NCBI RefSeq assembly: GCF_001014975.1
Contig: NZ_BBXA01000019.1
Span: forward strand, 1-64,000
Source of the DNA: Novosphingobium sp. MD-1
Lineage (GTDB): Bacteria; Pseudomonadota; Alphaproteobacteria; Sphingomonadales; Sphingomonadaceae
Reading direction: 5' to 3'
Length of the DNA: 64,000 nt
The notes under the pieces were generated by a model. The model ran no database searches, was not told the DNA's origin, and was given only the letters and a program-made list of their open reading frames with translations. The number at the start of each line of letters is the position of its first letter. Within the stretch, counting starts at the first letter, position 1. Both the position numbers and the translations under genes were made by a program. Below, one piece after another: positions 1 to 7,578 of this stretch.

Positions 1-1
1 G

Positions 2-79
2 CTGGACTATGCGCAGGAAGGCTTGCTGTGGCGGCTGGACTGCGACGCGGACGTCGCCCGCAATCTCGCTTCAACCTGA
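2..79 (+). CDS. C-terminal end of an unidentified protein (5' truncated)
   Basis: The reading frame is open from the left edge of the window and ends at a TGA at 77-79, giving 25 residues that finish in RNLAST. It is followed by the convergently placed ubiK-like gene 27 bases away, so this looks like the tail of a plus-strand gene that starts outside the window. The fragment is too short to recognise a family, and I assign no function. The codon use is GC-rich like the neighbours, which supports but does not prove that it is coding. Confidence 0.4.
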   Translation: MDYAQEGLLWRLDCDADVARNLAST

Positions 80-105
80 TCGCGCGCGCCGGCCGACCTG
101 CCCGA

Positions 106-354
106 TCAATCCGTTTTCGCGCCTTCCAGCGCGGCGAGCCGTGCCTTGAGCGTTTCCACTTCCTCGCGCGCGGCGGCGGCCATGTCCTTCACCGCGTCGA
201 ATTCCTCACGGCTGACGAAATCGAGGCCACCGAACACCTCGCGCACCTTCTCGCGCGCGGTCTCGCCCGCTTCGCGGCCCACGCCGGCAAGCGTTCCGGC
301 AGCGCTGTTCATCAGCTTGACGAAATCGGCGATCAGCGGGTTTTCGCTTTGCAT
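106..354 (-). CDS. ubiK: UbiK/BMFP-family accessory protein
   Basis: This 82-residue acidic protein has the layout of the BMFP (YqiC/UbiK) family. It has a short N-terminal amphipathic region (residues about 5-35), then a hinge, and then a coiled-coil half (about 45-78) with regular Glu/Lys/Leu heptads and the family phrase SREEFDAVKDM. In enterobacteria UbiK assists the aerobic ubiquinone-biosynthesis complex and binds membranes; that role is inferred here. The ATG at 354 has an AGGA about ten bases upstream. It is followed on the same strand, further from the start, only by the convergent fragment at the window edge. The family call is fairly firm, the cellular role less so. Confidence 0.75.
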   Translation of the reverse strand: MQSENPLIADFVKLMNSAAGTLAGVGREAGETAREKVREVFGGLDFVSREEFDAVKDMAAAAREEVETLKARLAALEGAKTD

Positions 355-421
355 GGCAATCTGTCCTGAAACTGGTGATGCCGCCTAGATGGGGCCGATT
401 ACCGCCGGCCGCAAGGTGCGA

Positions 422-982
422 TCAGTGCCCGAGTTGCACCCGCACCGTCGCCCCCGCAGGTGCAGCCCCGTCGGCATGCGGATTGAGCGTCAGCAGCTGC
501 CAGTTGAGCAGCGATGCAAAGCAGACCCACGCGAGATAAGGGAGCAGCAGCCCCGCCGCCAGCGGACGCACGCGCCAGAACAGCGCGATGGTAACCGCCA
601 GCGCCAGCGCCAGCGCCCCGATGATCCCCAGCGCGAGCGCGATCCGGTGCAGGCCGAAGAACACGGGGCTCCACGCCAGGTTGAGCGCGAGTTGCACGAC
701 GAACGCGGCCACCGCCAGCCCCCGCCCCCGCGCGCCCCGCGCCGAAAGCACCATGGCCAGCGCAACGCCCATCAGCACGTAAAGCACCGTCCACACGATC
801 CCGAACGTGGCGGGCGGCGGATAGAGGCCGGGCTTGGTCAGCGTCGCGAACCAGGGGTTGTCAGGCCCGCTACCCGCGCTTCTTCCCGAAAGGAAGCCCA
901 GCGCGAGGACGAGCGGAACCGTGAAAAGCGACCAGCGCAACAGGCTGGCCCGAAGCTGTGCGGGCGAAGCGAGGTATCTCAT
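422..982 (-). CDS. tspO: TspO/MBR family membrane protein
   Basis: A 186-residue, strongly hydrophobic protein with five predicted membrane segments and the TspO/peripheral benzodiazepine receptor pattern: a conserved W-F-x-x-L-x-K-P-x-x-x-P-P near residues 45-57, FGIVWTVLY just after, and aromatic-rich C-terminal helices (NLAWSPVFFG, YLAWVCFASLLNW). It is slightly longer than the usual 150-165 residues because of an N-terminal extension that carries an extra hydrophobic stretch. Family members bind porphyrins and affect tetrapyrrole or stress regulation in alphaproteobacteria. The start at 982 has AAGGTG about three bases upstream. It lies between tlyA and ubiK on the same strand, with gaps of about 110 and 68 bases. 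Confidence 0.9.
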   Translation of the reverse strand: MRYLASPAQLRASLLRWSLFTVPLVLALGFLSGRSAGSGPDNPWFATLTKPGLYPPPATFGIVWTVLYVLMGVALAMVLSARGARGRGLAVAAFVVQLALNLAWSPVFFGLHRIALALGIIGALALALAVTIALFWRVRPLAAGLLLPYLAWVCFASLLNWQLLTLNPHADGAAPAGATVRVQLGH

Positions 983-1094
983 GGCACCTTACTGCGGGCA
1001 GAGTCCGGAGAAGCCGGCGCCCTTCGTGATTCGCCCGGGATATTGGCGGGCCGATGCCGGCCGCGCAATGTCACAAACGCGCACAATGCGCGGT

Positions 1095-1886
1095 TCAGGC
1101 GCGAAAAGCCGCGATCAGGAATTCCACATTGCCCTCCGGGCCGGTGATCGGGCTTTCCACGATCCCATCCACCTCCCAGCCCTCGCCCTCAAGCCAGACC
1201 CGGACCTCGGCACAGACGCGCGCGTGCAGCGCCGGATCGCGCACCACGCCGCCCTTGCCCACTTCCGCCCGGCCGACCTCGAACTGCGGCTTGATCAGGG
1301 CGACCAGCCGCGTCGGCCGCGCGGCCAGCGCCAGCGGCACCTCCAGCACCTTGCGCAGCGCGATGAAGCTGGCGTCGCACACCACCCAGTTCGCCGACCT
1401 GTCGATGTGCGCAGGCGTGAGCACGCGGGCGCTGGTCTGTTCCAGCACGGTGACGCGAGGGTCCTGCCGCAGCTTCCACGCCAGCTGGTTGGTGCCCGAA
1501 TCGACCGCGAAAACGTGATCGGCCCCATTCTGGAGCAGAACGTCGGTGAAACCGCCGGTGGAACTGCCGATGTCCATCGCGGTCACGCCGCGCGGGTCCA
1601 GCGCGAAATGCGCGATCGCGTGGGCCAGCTTGATTCCGCCGCGCGAAACCCACGGGTGGTCGCGCCCGCGCACGTCGAGCGCGACGTCCGCGGGCACCGT
1701 TTGCCCGGCCTTGGCGATCTTCGCCTCGCCGGCATAGACCAGCCCCGCCAGGATCAGCGCCTGCGCCCGCGCGCGGCTTTCGACCAGCCCGCGTTCGACC
1801 AGCAACTGGTCCACGCGGACCTTCGCGGCCGGCTTGGCAGGTCGGGTGGGCTTCACCGAAGCGGAAGGAGGCGGGGTTGAGGTCAC
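1095..1886 (-). CDS. tlyA: TlyA family 16S/23S rRNA 2'-O-methyltransferase
   Basis: The 263-residue protein has an N-terminal S4 RNA-binding domain (about residues 23-83, beginning VRVDQLLVERGL) followed by a Rossmann methyltransferase domain whose SAM-binding motif MDIGSSTGGFTDVLL is at residues 104-118. Later motifs DASFIALRKVL and LIKPQFEVG are typical of the TlyA/FtsJ-like group that methylates ribose in rRNA. The start is a GTG with AGGAACGGGAG immediately upstream. The first 20 residues are Pro/Ala/Ser-rich and poorly constrained, so a later start is possible. It is divergent from the lipoprotein gene at 1912, with only 25 bases between the two starts. Confidence 0.92.
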   Translation of the reverse strand: MTSTPPPSASVKPTRPAKPAAKVRVDQLLVERGLVESRARAQALILAGLVYAGEAKIAKAGQTVPADVALDVRGRDHPWVSRGGIKLAHAIAHFALDPRGVTAMDIGSSTGGFTDVLLQNGADHVFAVDSGTNQLAWKLRQDPRVTVLEQTSARVLTPAHIDRSANWVVCDASFIALRKVLEVPLALAARPTRLVALIKPQFEVGRAEVGKGGVVRDPALHARVCAEVRVWLEGEGWEVDGIVESPITGPEGNVEFLIAAFRA

Positions 1887-1911
1887 CTCCCGTTCCTTTC
1901 ATACAACGGGC

Positions 1912-2508
1912 ATGAAGATCAACCACAGCGCGCGACACCGTCGCCCCCGCGTCGCGATTTCCGCCCCGGCCAATTCCGCCCTGGCCGTGCTGGCGGCTAC
2001 GCTGGCGCTTGCCGGCTGCGTCGCCGCACCGGCGCCGCCCCCGGCGCCACAGCCCACCCCACGGGTGGCGCCGGCACCCCCAGCTACGCAGACAACAGCG
2101 CCGCCGCCCGCCTTTCGCGACTGGCGCGATGCCCCGCAGACGGTGGGATCGTGGTTCTATCACGCAACGCCAAACGGCGGCGTCGCGCAGTTTTCCAATC
2201 CGCCGAGCGCCACAGCACTGCTCAGCCTGCGCTGCGACCGCGCGGCCCGCACGGTGACGATCGCGCGGGCCGGCGCGGCGCCGGGGCCGCTGCCGATGTC
2301 GATCACCACCAGTACGCAGACACGCCCGCTCAGCGCAGCCCCTTCGCGCGCGCAGACACTTGAGGTCGTTCTGCCTGCGGGAGACCGTCTGCTGGACGCC
2401 ATGGCGTTCAGCCGGGGCCGCTTCGCGGTGGAGGTGAACGGCCTTCCCACGCTCTATCTGCCGGCGTGGTCGGAAGTGGGCCGCGTGATCGAGGATTGCC
2501 GGGGCTAG
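1912..2508 (+). CDS. Putative lipoprotein, proline-rich N-terminus
   Basis: The 198-residue product begins with basic residues, a hydrophobic segment and a lipobox (LAGC, Cys at about residue 35), so it is probably exported and lipid-anchored. After the Cys comes a Pro/Ala-rich linker of about 35 residues. A compact domain without a recognised family follows, with short beta-like stretches such as GSWFYHATPNGG and VVLPAGDRLLDAMAFSRGRF. I do not recognise a specific function. The ATG at 1912 is preferred over an upstream in-frame start because it puts the signal peptide at the N-terminus. The very short divergent spacing to tlyA implies overlapping promoters. Confidence 0.75.
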   Translation: MKINHSARHRRPRVAISAPANSALAVLAATLALAGCVAAPAPPPAPQPTPRVAPAPPATQTTAPPPAFRDWRDAPQTVGSWFYHATPNGGVAQFSNPPSATALLSLRCDRAARTVTIARAGAAPGPLPMSITTSTQTRPLSAAPSRAQTLEVVLPAGDRLLDAMAFSRGRFAVEVNGLPTLYLPAWSEVGRVIEDCRG

Positions 2509-2712
2509 CGGGCCTTGCGACCGGGCTTTCCGACGCGCCATTTTGCACACGCGAAGTCTCGATACTGACGCCAAAAAAGTTGAATGCAAGTCTTGTTGTT
2601 CGCGCCCGAATGACTCACATTCTGGTCAAGGCCGGAGGGCCTCAGACGCTCCCGGTCCAGCCGCTCGCAAGGCGGCGATCTTTGGCTCAACAGCGCGAAA
2701 GGAGGTGATCCG

Positions 2713-2769
2713 ATGTCTCATGGTTCAGCAGAGAGGTCGGTACAGTCCCGCGCGAGGCATTATCGCTGA
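2713..2769 (+). CDS. Possible 18-residue leader peptide behind an extended Shine-Dalgarno sequence
   Basis: The ORF begins ATG TCT CAT and encodes 18 residues rich in Arg and Ser (starting MSHGSAERS), ending at TGA 2767-2769. Seven bases before the ATG ends an AGGAGG that is part of GAAAGGAGGTGATCC (2697-2711), the complement of the 3' end of alphaproteobacterial 16S rRNA over 14-15 nt. An alternative ATG at 2720 opens a 32-residue frame that ends at 2818. The peptide has no recognised family. The ribosome-binding site is what makes translation plausible; the peptide itself may matter less than ribosome loading. Confidence 0.4.
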   Translation: MSHGSAERSVQSRARHYR

Positions 2770-2824
2770 GTTTCGATTAAGCGATAAAGGCTTCGTGGGC
2801 GGCACTTCCGGCCGCTGACCATGC

Positions 2825-2859
2825 GAAGGGCTGCTTCCGGGTTACCGGGGCGGCCCTTC
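2825..2859 (+). terminator. Long hairpin downstream of the tiny ORF
   Basis: A 10-bp outer stem (GAAGGGCTGC with GCGGCCCTTC, one G-U) encloses a second CCGG/CCGG stem around GTTA. The following bases are only moderately T-rich (ACATTTATT), so it could be a terminator or an attenuator before the aminotransferase gene. Confidence 0.5.
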
Positions 2860-2943
2860 ACATTTATTACAAACTGCTTGCGTTTCGCGTAATAATAGTT
2901 CACGGCGCTTTCCTTGCCGATTCCTGCGGAAGGACTGACTGCC

Positions 2944-4044
2944 ATGGCGACGCTCGCCGAATCCGAAATGACCTTCGCCCACCTGCCCCACCCCGCCCCG
3001 CTGGCGGCGGATGCGCGCGCGGCGGTGCTGGCCGATCCGGGCTTCGGCAAGGTCTTTTCCGATCACATGGTATCGATCGACTGGGACGAGGAACGCGGCT
3101 GGCATAACGCCTCCGTCATTCCCTATGGCCCGATCCCGATCGACCCGGCCGCTGCGGTGCTGCACTATGCCCAGGAAATCTTCGAGGGGCTGAAGGCCTA
3201 TCGCCTCGCCGATGGCGGCATCGCCCTGTTCCGCCCGGAAGCCAACGCGGCGCGCTTCAACGCTTCCGCCCGCCGGCTGGCGATGCCCGAACTGCCCGAA
3301 GCGCTGTTCGTGCAGGCGGTGAAGGAAATGGTGCTGGCCGACCGGGACTGGTTCCCGACCGTGGAGGGCGGGTCGCTGTACCTGCGCCCGTTCATGTTCG
3401 CATCGGAAGCCTTCCTCGGCGTGCGCCCGTCGAAGCAGTACAAGTTCCTGGTGATCGCCTCGCCAGCCGGCAACTACTTCAAGTCGGGCGCGCCGGCTGT
3501 GTCGATCTGGGTGAGCGACTTTACGCGCGCCGCACCGGGCGGCACCGGCGCGGCCAAGTGCGGTGGCAACTACGCCGCCAGCCTCGTCCCCACCGCCGAA
3601 GCCTTCGAACGCGGCCATGACCAGGTGCTGTTCCTCGATGCGGTCGAGCGCAAGTGGGTGGAGGAACTGGGCGGCATGAACCTGTTCTTCGTGTTCGATG
3701 ACGGTTCGATCCTCACGCCCGAACTGACCGGCACGATCCTGCCCGGCATCACCCGCGAAAGCCTGATCCGGCTGGCGCAGGAAGAAGGCCTCACCGTGCG
3801 CGAAGGACGCTACAGCCTGGACCAGTGGAAGGCCGACGCCGCTTCGGGCAGGCTCGTCGAAACCTTCGCCTGCGGCACGGCGGCGGTGGTTACCCCGGTC
3901 GGCCGCGTTTCCAGCCACGATGGCGCATTCACGATCGGATCGGGCGGCCCGGGCCAGCTCACGCAGAAGCTGCGCCAGAAGCTGGTGGCGATCCAGCGCG
4001 GCGACGCGCCGGACACGCACGGCTGGGTCAAGCGGATCGCCTGA
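2944..4044 (+). CDS. ilvE: Branched-chain amino acid aminotransferase (eukaryote-like BCAT subgroup)
   Basis: This 366-residue PLP-dependent class IV aminotransferase exchanges the amino group between leucine, isoleucine or valine and 2-oxoglutarate. The PLP lysine is K205 in AAKCGGNYAAS. Downstream come the VEELGGMNLFFVF and GTILPGITRESL blocks that mark the BCAT subgroup found in mitochondria and many bacteria, not the shorter E. coli IlvE type. The ATG at 2944 follows GGAAGGA at a slightly long spacing; an in-frame start 30 bases upstream exists but has no better ribosome-binding site. It stands alone, after the gene-poor leader-like interval and before a palindromic repeat. Confidence 0.95.
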   Translation: MATLAESEMTFAHLPHPAPLAADARAAVLADPGFGKVFSDHMVSIDWDEERGWHNASVIPYGPIPIDPAAAVLHYAQEIFEGLKAYRLADGGIALFRPEANAARFNASARRLAMPELPEALFVQAVKEMVLADRDWFPTVEGGSLYLRPFMFASEAFLGVRPSKQYKFLVIASPAGNYFKSGAPAVSIWVSDFTRAAPGGTGAAKCGGNYAASLVPTAEAFERGHDQVLFLDAVERKWVEELGGMNLFFVFDDGSILTPELTGTILPGITRESLIRLAQEEGLTVREGRYSLDQWKADAASGRLVETFACGTAAVVTPVGRVSSHDGAFTIGSGGPGQLTQKLRQKLVAIQRGDAPDTHGWVKRIA

Positions 4045-4090
4045 CCGGCACCGGAGGGCGATCTGGAGCCGGATGTCCATCGTCCCGCAT

Positions 4091-4173
4091 CGTCATTGCG
4101 AGGGGCGTAGCCCCGCGGCAATCCAGAGTTACATGGCGCGGCTCTGGATTGCTTCGCTACGCTCGCAATGACG
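4091..4173. repeat. Palindromic intergenic repeat (REP/MITE-like)
   Basis: The element starts CGTCATTGCGAG and ends CTCGCAATGACG, with inner arms GGCAATCCAGAG and CTCTGGATTGC. The whole 83-bp unit can therefore fold into one long imperfect hairpin. Elements with the CGTCATTGCGAG...CAATCCAG signature are common dispersed intergenic repeats in alphaproteobacteria. It lies between the convergent ends of the aminotransferase and porin genes, where it could also act as a bidirectional transcription barrier. Confidence 0.8.
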
Positions 4174-4198
4174 AAGCGGGTCAAAGGCAAGTCATACT

Positions 4199-5656
4199 CT
4201 AGTAGTTCCACTGCAACTGGCTACGGATGACGCTGCCCTCGGCCCGGCCGAGGCGGCGTTCATCGGCTTCGTTGCGCTTCATCCGAGCATAGGCCAGCGT
4301 CAGCTCGATCGCCTTGATCGGCTGCCATTCCACGCCCAGTTCCACCTCGTCGGTTTCCAGGCGCGGCGCGTTGATCGCCGCCTTGTAGCCGCCGCGATAC
4401 CGCTGCCAGCGCGCATAGGGCATGAACGGTCCGATCGGGGATTCCTCGACCCGGTACATCGTCTGCACATAGCCGCCGTCCAGCTTCTTCGCGCGGATGG
4501 CCTGCGCCGCGACATCGAATTCCGGCCCGCGCCCCCAGTTCCATTCAGCCTGAATCCCGAACGGCTGGGGATAGAGGATGGCGTGCAGGCCCACGCGGTT
4601 GTCATCGAACGCCACCGGGCTCACCCCGCCGGTGCGGATATCGGGCTGCACCTTGTTGCGCATCAGCGACGCGCCCAGTTCCAGCACCTGCCCTTCGAAC
4701 GCATCGCCCAGTCCGTCGAGCCGGAACGGCCATGTGCCTATGGCGGTGAGCATCAGCGTCTTGTTCTGTTCGGACCGGGCAATCCCCTGCCCGTTGAACG
4801 CACCCAGCGAAAACGCACCATAGCTGCCGAACAGCTTCTGCCCCTTCCTGCCCAGATCGTCCCAGATCCGCTGCACGCGCGCCGGCGTATAGAACGCGAT
4901 CACGCCCAGATCGCGCTCGCCCGGAACCGCGCTGTTGATGGCATCGGAACGGTCGAGCGGGAGCCGGTTGGACGACGATTGCAGGTTTTCCCAGCCATAG
5001 GGCACTTTCGATTGCCCGAAGCGCAGCTTGAAGCGCTTGGCCCGGTCCAGCGCGACATCGACATAGGCATCGCGCAATTGTCCGAACGTCTCGCGCCGTT
5101 CGCCGACCGACTGGTTGGCGACGGCGGTGGCGAAATCGTGCTGGAGATAGAACGAGATCCGGTCGGTCAGGTCGCCCTGGAAGACGAGCCGCACCCGCCG
5201 GAGCGAAAAATTGCCGGCATCGTTCAGCCCGCTGTCCGAAACGGAGCGCAGGCGCGAACGGTTTCCCGGGGCGGTGGCATCGCCGGAGATGATGCTGTTG
5301 AAGCGCAACTGGGTATAGCCGCGCATCTGGATGCGTTCGTACCACGCTTTCGCACGCGGGGGAGTGCCGGACGAAGCGACCGGCAAGGGCGTGGCAGGTG
5401 CTGGCGCCGCCGATGCAAGCGCCACGGGCGCCGGTGCGGGTGTGGGTTCTGGTGCTGCGGAAGCCGCCACCTGTCCGCTCGCCGCGCCCGCCGGTGCCGC
5501 CTTCGTCGCGGCGAGCGCCGCCGTCAGCGTTTGCACGGCCGCTTTCAGTTCATCGATCTGGCGCTGCAGTTCCTGCACGCTCTGCGCCCGCGCGGCTGCC
5601 GGAGGCAGCGCAACCATGGCCGCTATGATCAGCGCTGACGCGCCGCGTCCCTTCAT
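4199..5656 (-). CDS. Phosphate-selective porin O/P family outer membrane protein
   Basis: The 485-residue precursor has a signal peptide ending AARAQS (residues about 1-25). A short coiled coil (VQELQRQIDELKAAVQTL, about 26-50) and a Pro/Ala linker follow, and then a beta-barrel of about 370 residues beginning ERIQMRGYTQLRFN. Barrel features include alternating aromatic strands, FGQSKVPYGWENLQSS, and a terminal aromatic residue (QLQWNY). This matches the OprO/OprP family of trimeric anion-selective porins, with the N-terminal coiled coil common in such proteins. The substrate is not predictable from sequence. The gene is divergent from the MFE-2-like dehydrogenase, and a 294-base region separates the two starts. 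Confidence 0.88.
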   Translation of the reverse strand: MKGRGASALIIAAMVALPPAAARAQSVQELQRQIDELKAAVQTLTAALAATKAAPAGAASGQVAASAAPEPTPAPAPVALASAAPAPATPLPVASSGTPPRAKAWYERIQMRGYTQLRFNSIISGDATAPGNRSRLRSVSDSGLNDAGNFSLRRVRLVFQGDLTDRISFYLQHDFATAVANQSVGERRETFGQLRDAYVDVALDRAKRFKLRFGQSKVPYGWENLQSSSNRLPLDRSDAINSAVPGERDLGVIAFYTPARVQRIWDDLGRKGQKLFGSYGAFSLGAFNGQGIARSEQNKTLMLTAIGTWPFRLDGLGDAFEGQVLELGASLMRNKVQPDIRTGGVSPVAFDDNRVGLHAILYPQPFGIQAEWNWGRGPEFDVAAQAIRAKKLDGGYVQTMYRVEESPIGPFMPYARWQRYRGGYKAAINAPRLETDEVELGVEWQPIKAIELTLAYARMKRNEADERRLGRAEGSVIRSQLQWNY

Positions 5657-5815
5657 CAGTCGCCCCTTCCGCCGAAACCCTGTGCCGTTGCGGCACGCGA
5701 ATCCGGCTGCGGGGCACGCCCCGCGATTGTCCCCGAAGCAGGCGATGCGAAATGCGGTGCCCCTTCCCTGGCAGGGGCATTATGACGCTTGTGTTACACT
5801 TTTTTGACGTTCAAT

Positions 5816-5832
5816 TGACCAAACTTCGGTCA
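5816..5832. promoter_or_regulatory. TGACC-N7-GGTCA inverted repeat upstream of the dehydrogenase
   Basis: Perfect 5-bp arms lie in the AT-richer part of the region between the divergent porin and dehydrogenase genes, about 120 bases upstream of the dehydrogenase ATG. The shape is that of an operator for a dimeric regulator; no regulator is identified. Confidence 0.3.
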
Positions 5833-5950
5833 TACGCGCGCGCCCGGAAAAAGCGCGGTGTTGCACCCCGGCCCCGGCCATGGCATCCCGCGCCATCGCT
5901 TAACCGCGCGATTAGGGCGCGCGGCTGAAACGCAGCTGGAGAGAACAGGC

Positions 5951-6859
5951 ATGTCGATTTCGTTCAAGGACCGGGTCGCTATCGTTACCGGCGCCGGCGG
6001 TGGGCTGGGCCGCGCCTATGCGCTCGAACTGGGACGGCGCGGCGCCAAAGTCGTGGTCAACGATCTGGGTGGATCGCGCGACGGCACCGGGGCTTCGGAC
6101 GCGGCGCAGAAGGTCGTCGAGGAAATTCTTGCCGGCGGCGGCGAAGCCATCGCCAACGGCGGGTCGGTGACCGAATACGAGCAGATGGCCGAGATGGTCG
6201 CACGCGCCAAGGAAAAGTGGGGCGGCGTCCACGTCCTGATCAACAACGCCGGCATCCTGCGCGACAAGAGCTTCACCAAGATGGAGCCCGCCGATTTCGA
6301 ACTGGTGGTGAAGGTCCACCTGATCGGCTCCGCCTTCGCCACCAAGGCGTGCTGGGATCTGATGCGCGAACAGAACTACGGCCGCATCCTGATGACCGCT
6401 TCGTCCACCGGGCTGTTCGGCAACTTCGGGCAGGCGAACTATGGCGCGGCCAAGCTCGGCCTCGCCGGACTTACCAAGACGCTGTACCTCGAAGGCGCGA
6501 AATACAACGTGAAGGTCAACACGCTTGCCCCCGTCGCGGCAACGCGCATGACCGAGGACATCCTGCCCGAGGAAGCCTTCAAGCTGTTCGGCCCGGAGAA
6601 CGTCGTCCCGGCAGCGCTGTTCCTCGTTTCGGAAGACGCCCCCAGCAACGCCATCGTCGGCGCGGGCGCGGGCGCCTACCATTCGGCATGGGTCACGATG
6701 AACAAGGGCGTGGTCCTGCCGCCCGCGGAACGCACCGTGGAAGGCTTCGCCGCGGCGTGGGACCGCATTTCCGACCGCACCGGCGATTTCGTGCCGGCAT
6801 CGGGATCGGAACAGAGCCAGGTCATCATCGGCCAATTGCAGGCCGCGATGAAAGGCTGA
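5951..6859 (+). CDS. Short-chain dehydrogenase of the MFE-2 (3R)-hydroxyacyl-CoA dehydrogenase type
   Basis: The 302-residue SDR has the cofactor motif TGAGGGLG at 13-20, NNAG at 98-101, and a catalytic Ser (151/152), Tyr164 and Lys168 within GNFGQANYGAAK. The insertion NDLGGSRDGTGASD, the ANGGSV motif and the length of about 300 residues match the dehydrogenase domain of multifunctional enzyme type 2, which oxidises (3R)-hydroxyacyl-CoA with NAD. No hydratase or SCP2 domain is fused or adjacent here. The ATG at 5951 follows GGAGAGAACAGGC. A role in fatty acid or steroid-like acyl-CoA breakdown is inferred from the family. Confidence 0.9.
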   Translation: MSISFKDRVAIVTGAGGGLGRAYALELGRRGAKVVVNDLGGSRDGTGASDAAQKVVEEILAGGGEAIANGGSVTEYEQMAEMVARAKEKWGGVHVLINNAGILRDKSFTKMEPADFELVVKVHLIGSAFATKACWDLMREQNYGRILMTASSTGLFGNFGQANYGAAKLGLAGLTKTLYLEGAKYNVKVNTLAPVAATRMTEDILPEEAFKLFGPENVVPAALFLVSEDAPSNAIVGAGAGAYHSAWVTMNKGVVLPPAERTVEGFAAAWDRISDRTGDFVPASGSEQSQVIIGQLQAAMKG

Positions 6860-6966
6860 TCGGCAGGAAGAATGGCCAGCCGCAATCATGACACCACAAT
6901 AGCGATGATTGCGGCTGACTTTCCCGACCGGCGCGCTAGGATTCCGCAGCGAACCGGGAGAGCGCG

Positions 6967-7578
6967 ATGACAATCGAGGATGGCAGGCGGATACTGGCCG
7001 GCCGCGCCAAGGCCCTTTCCATCGTGCTGCTGCTGTTCGTGGTGGCCGATCTGGCGCTCTCCGTCATCACCGCCCTGGGCCTGCTCGATCAGGCCGCCAC
7101 CGACCCGATGGCCGCCCGCATCGCGATCGCGGCGGGTCTGGCCCAGTTCGGGTGCCTTGTCGCCAGTGCGGTCACCACATCGATGTGGCTCTATCGCGCC
7201 AACGACAACCTGCGCCAGACGGGCGCCACGCTGACCTATGGCCCCAGCGGCGCCTGGGCGTGGTATCTGGTGCCGGTGGCCAATCTGTTCAAACCGTTCC
7301 AGGCCATGCAGGAAATCTGGGACGCCAGCCTTGGGGCGTCATCGGAAGCGGCAAGCAATGGCCAGGCGTTGCTACGCCTGTGGTGGGGATGCTGGATCGG
7401 CGGCAATATCCTCGCCACCCTGGCCCAGCGCCTGGAAGACGTGAACCATGCCGTCGCCACCGTGCTCGGCTTCGGCGCAACCGCCAGCCTCGCCGGGTCC
7501 GCGTGGTTCCTCTATCGCATCGTGGGCGAGATCACCGAAGCGCAGCAGGCGCGGGAGACAGCGGCGGTGTTTGCCTGA
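6967..7578 (+). CDS. DUF4328 domain-containing membrane protein
   Basis: This 203-residue protein has about four or five membrane segments: roughly 15-40, 55-78, 95-115, 138-155 and 165-190. Between them are the DUF4328 signatures MWLYRANDNLR and YGPSGAWAWYLVPVANLFKPFQAMQEIW. The family is widespread in bacteria and has no established function. The start has GGGAGAG six bases upstream. Its last 47 bases overlap the end of the convergent lipoprotein gene, so the two coding regions share DNA tail to tail. Confidence 0.82.
   Translation: MTIEDGRRILAGRAKALSIVLLLFVVADLALSVITALGLLDQAATDPMAARIAIAAGLAQFGCLVASAVTTSMWLYRANDNLRQTGATLTYGPSGAWAWYLVPVANLFKPFQAMQEIWDASLGASSEAASNGQALLRLWWGCWIGGNILATLAQRLEDVNHAVATVLGFGATASLAGSAWFLYRIVGEITEAQQARETAAVFA

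Larger units (their letters stand above)
2509..2943. other. 435-base gene-poor interval with a possible leader transcript
   Basis: Between the lipoprotein stop and the aminotransferase start there is no ordinary gene. The interval holds an extended Shine-Dalgarno sequence at 2697-2711, an 18-codon ORF at 2713-2769, an overlapping 32-codon ORF at 2720-2818, and a long hairpin at 2825-2859. The order of a strong ribosome-binding site, a tiny ORF and a hairpin suggests a short, separately terminated transcript or a leader for the aminotransferase gene. I could not name a known RNA family for it. Confidence 0.5.

Noticed and set aside
2720..2818. 32-codon ORF overlapping the 18-codon ORF
   Set aside because: Its ATG is poorly spaced from the Shine-Dalgarno sequence (the 2713 ATG is better). 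It is kept only as an alternative, not as a separate gene.
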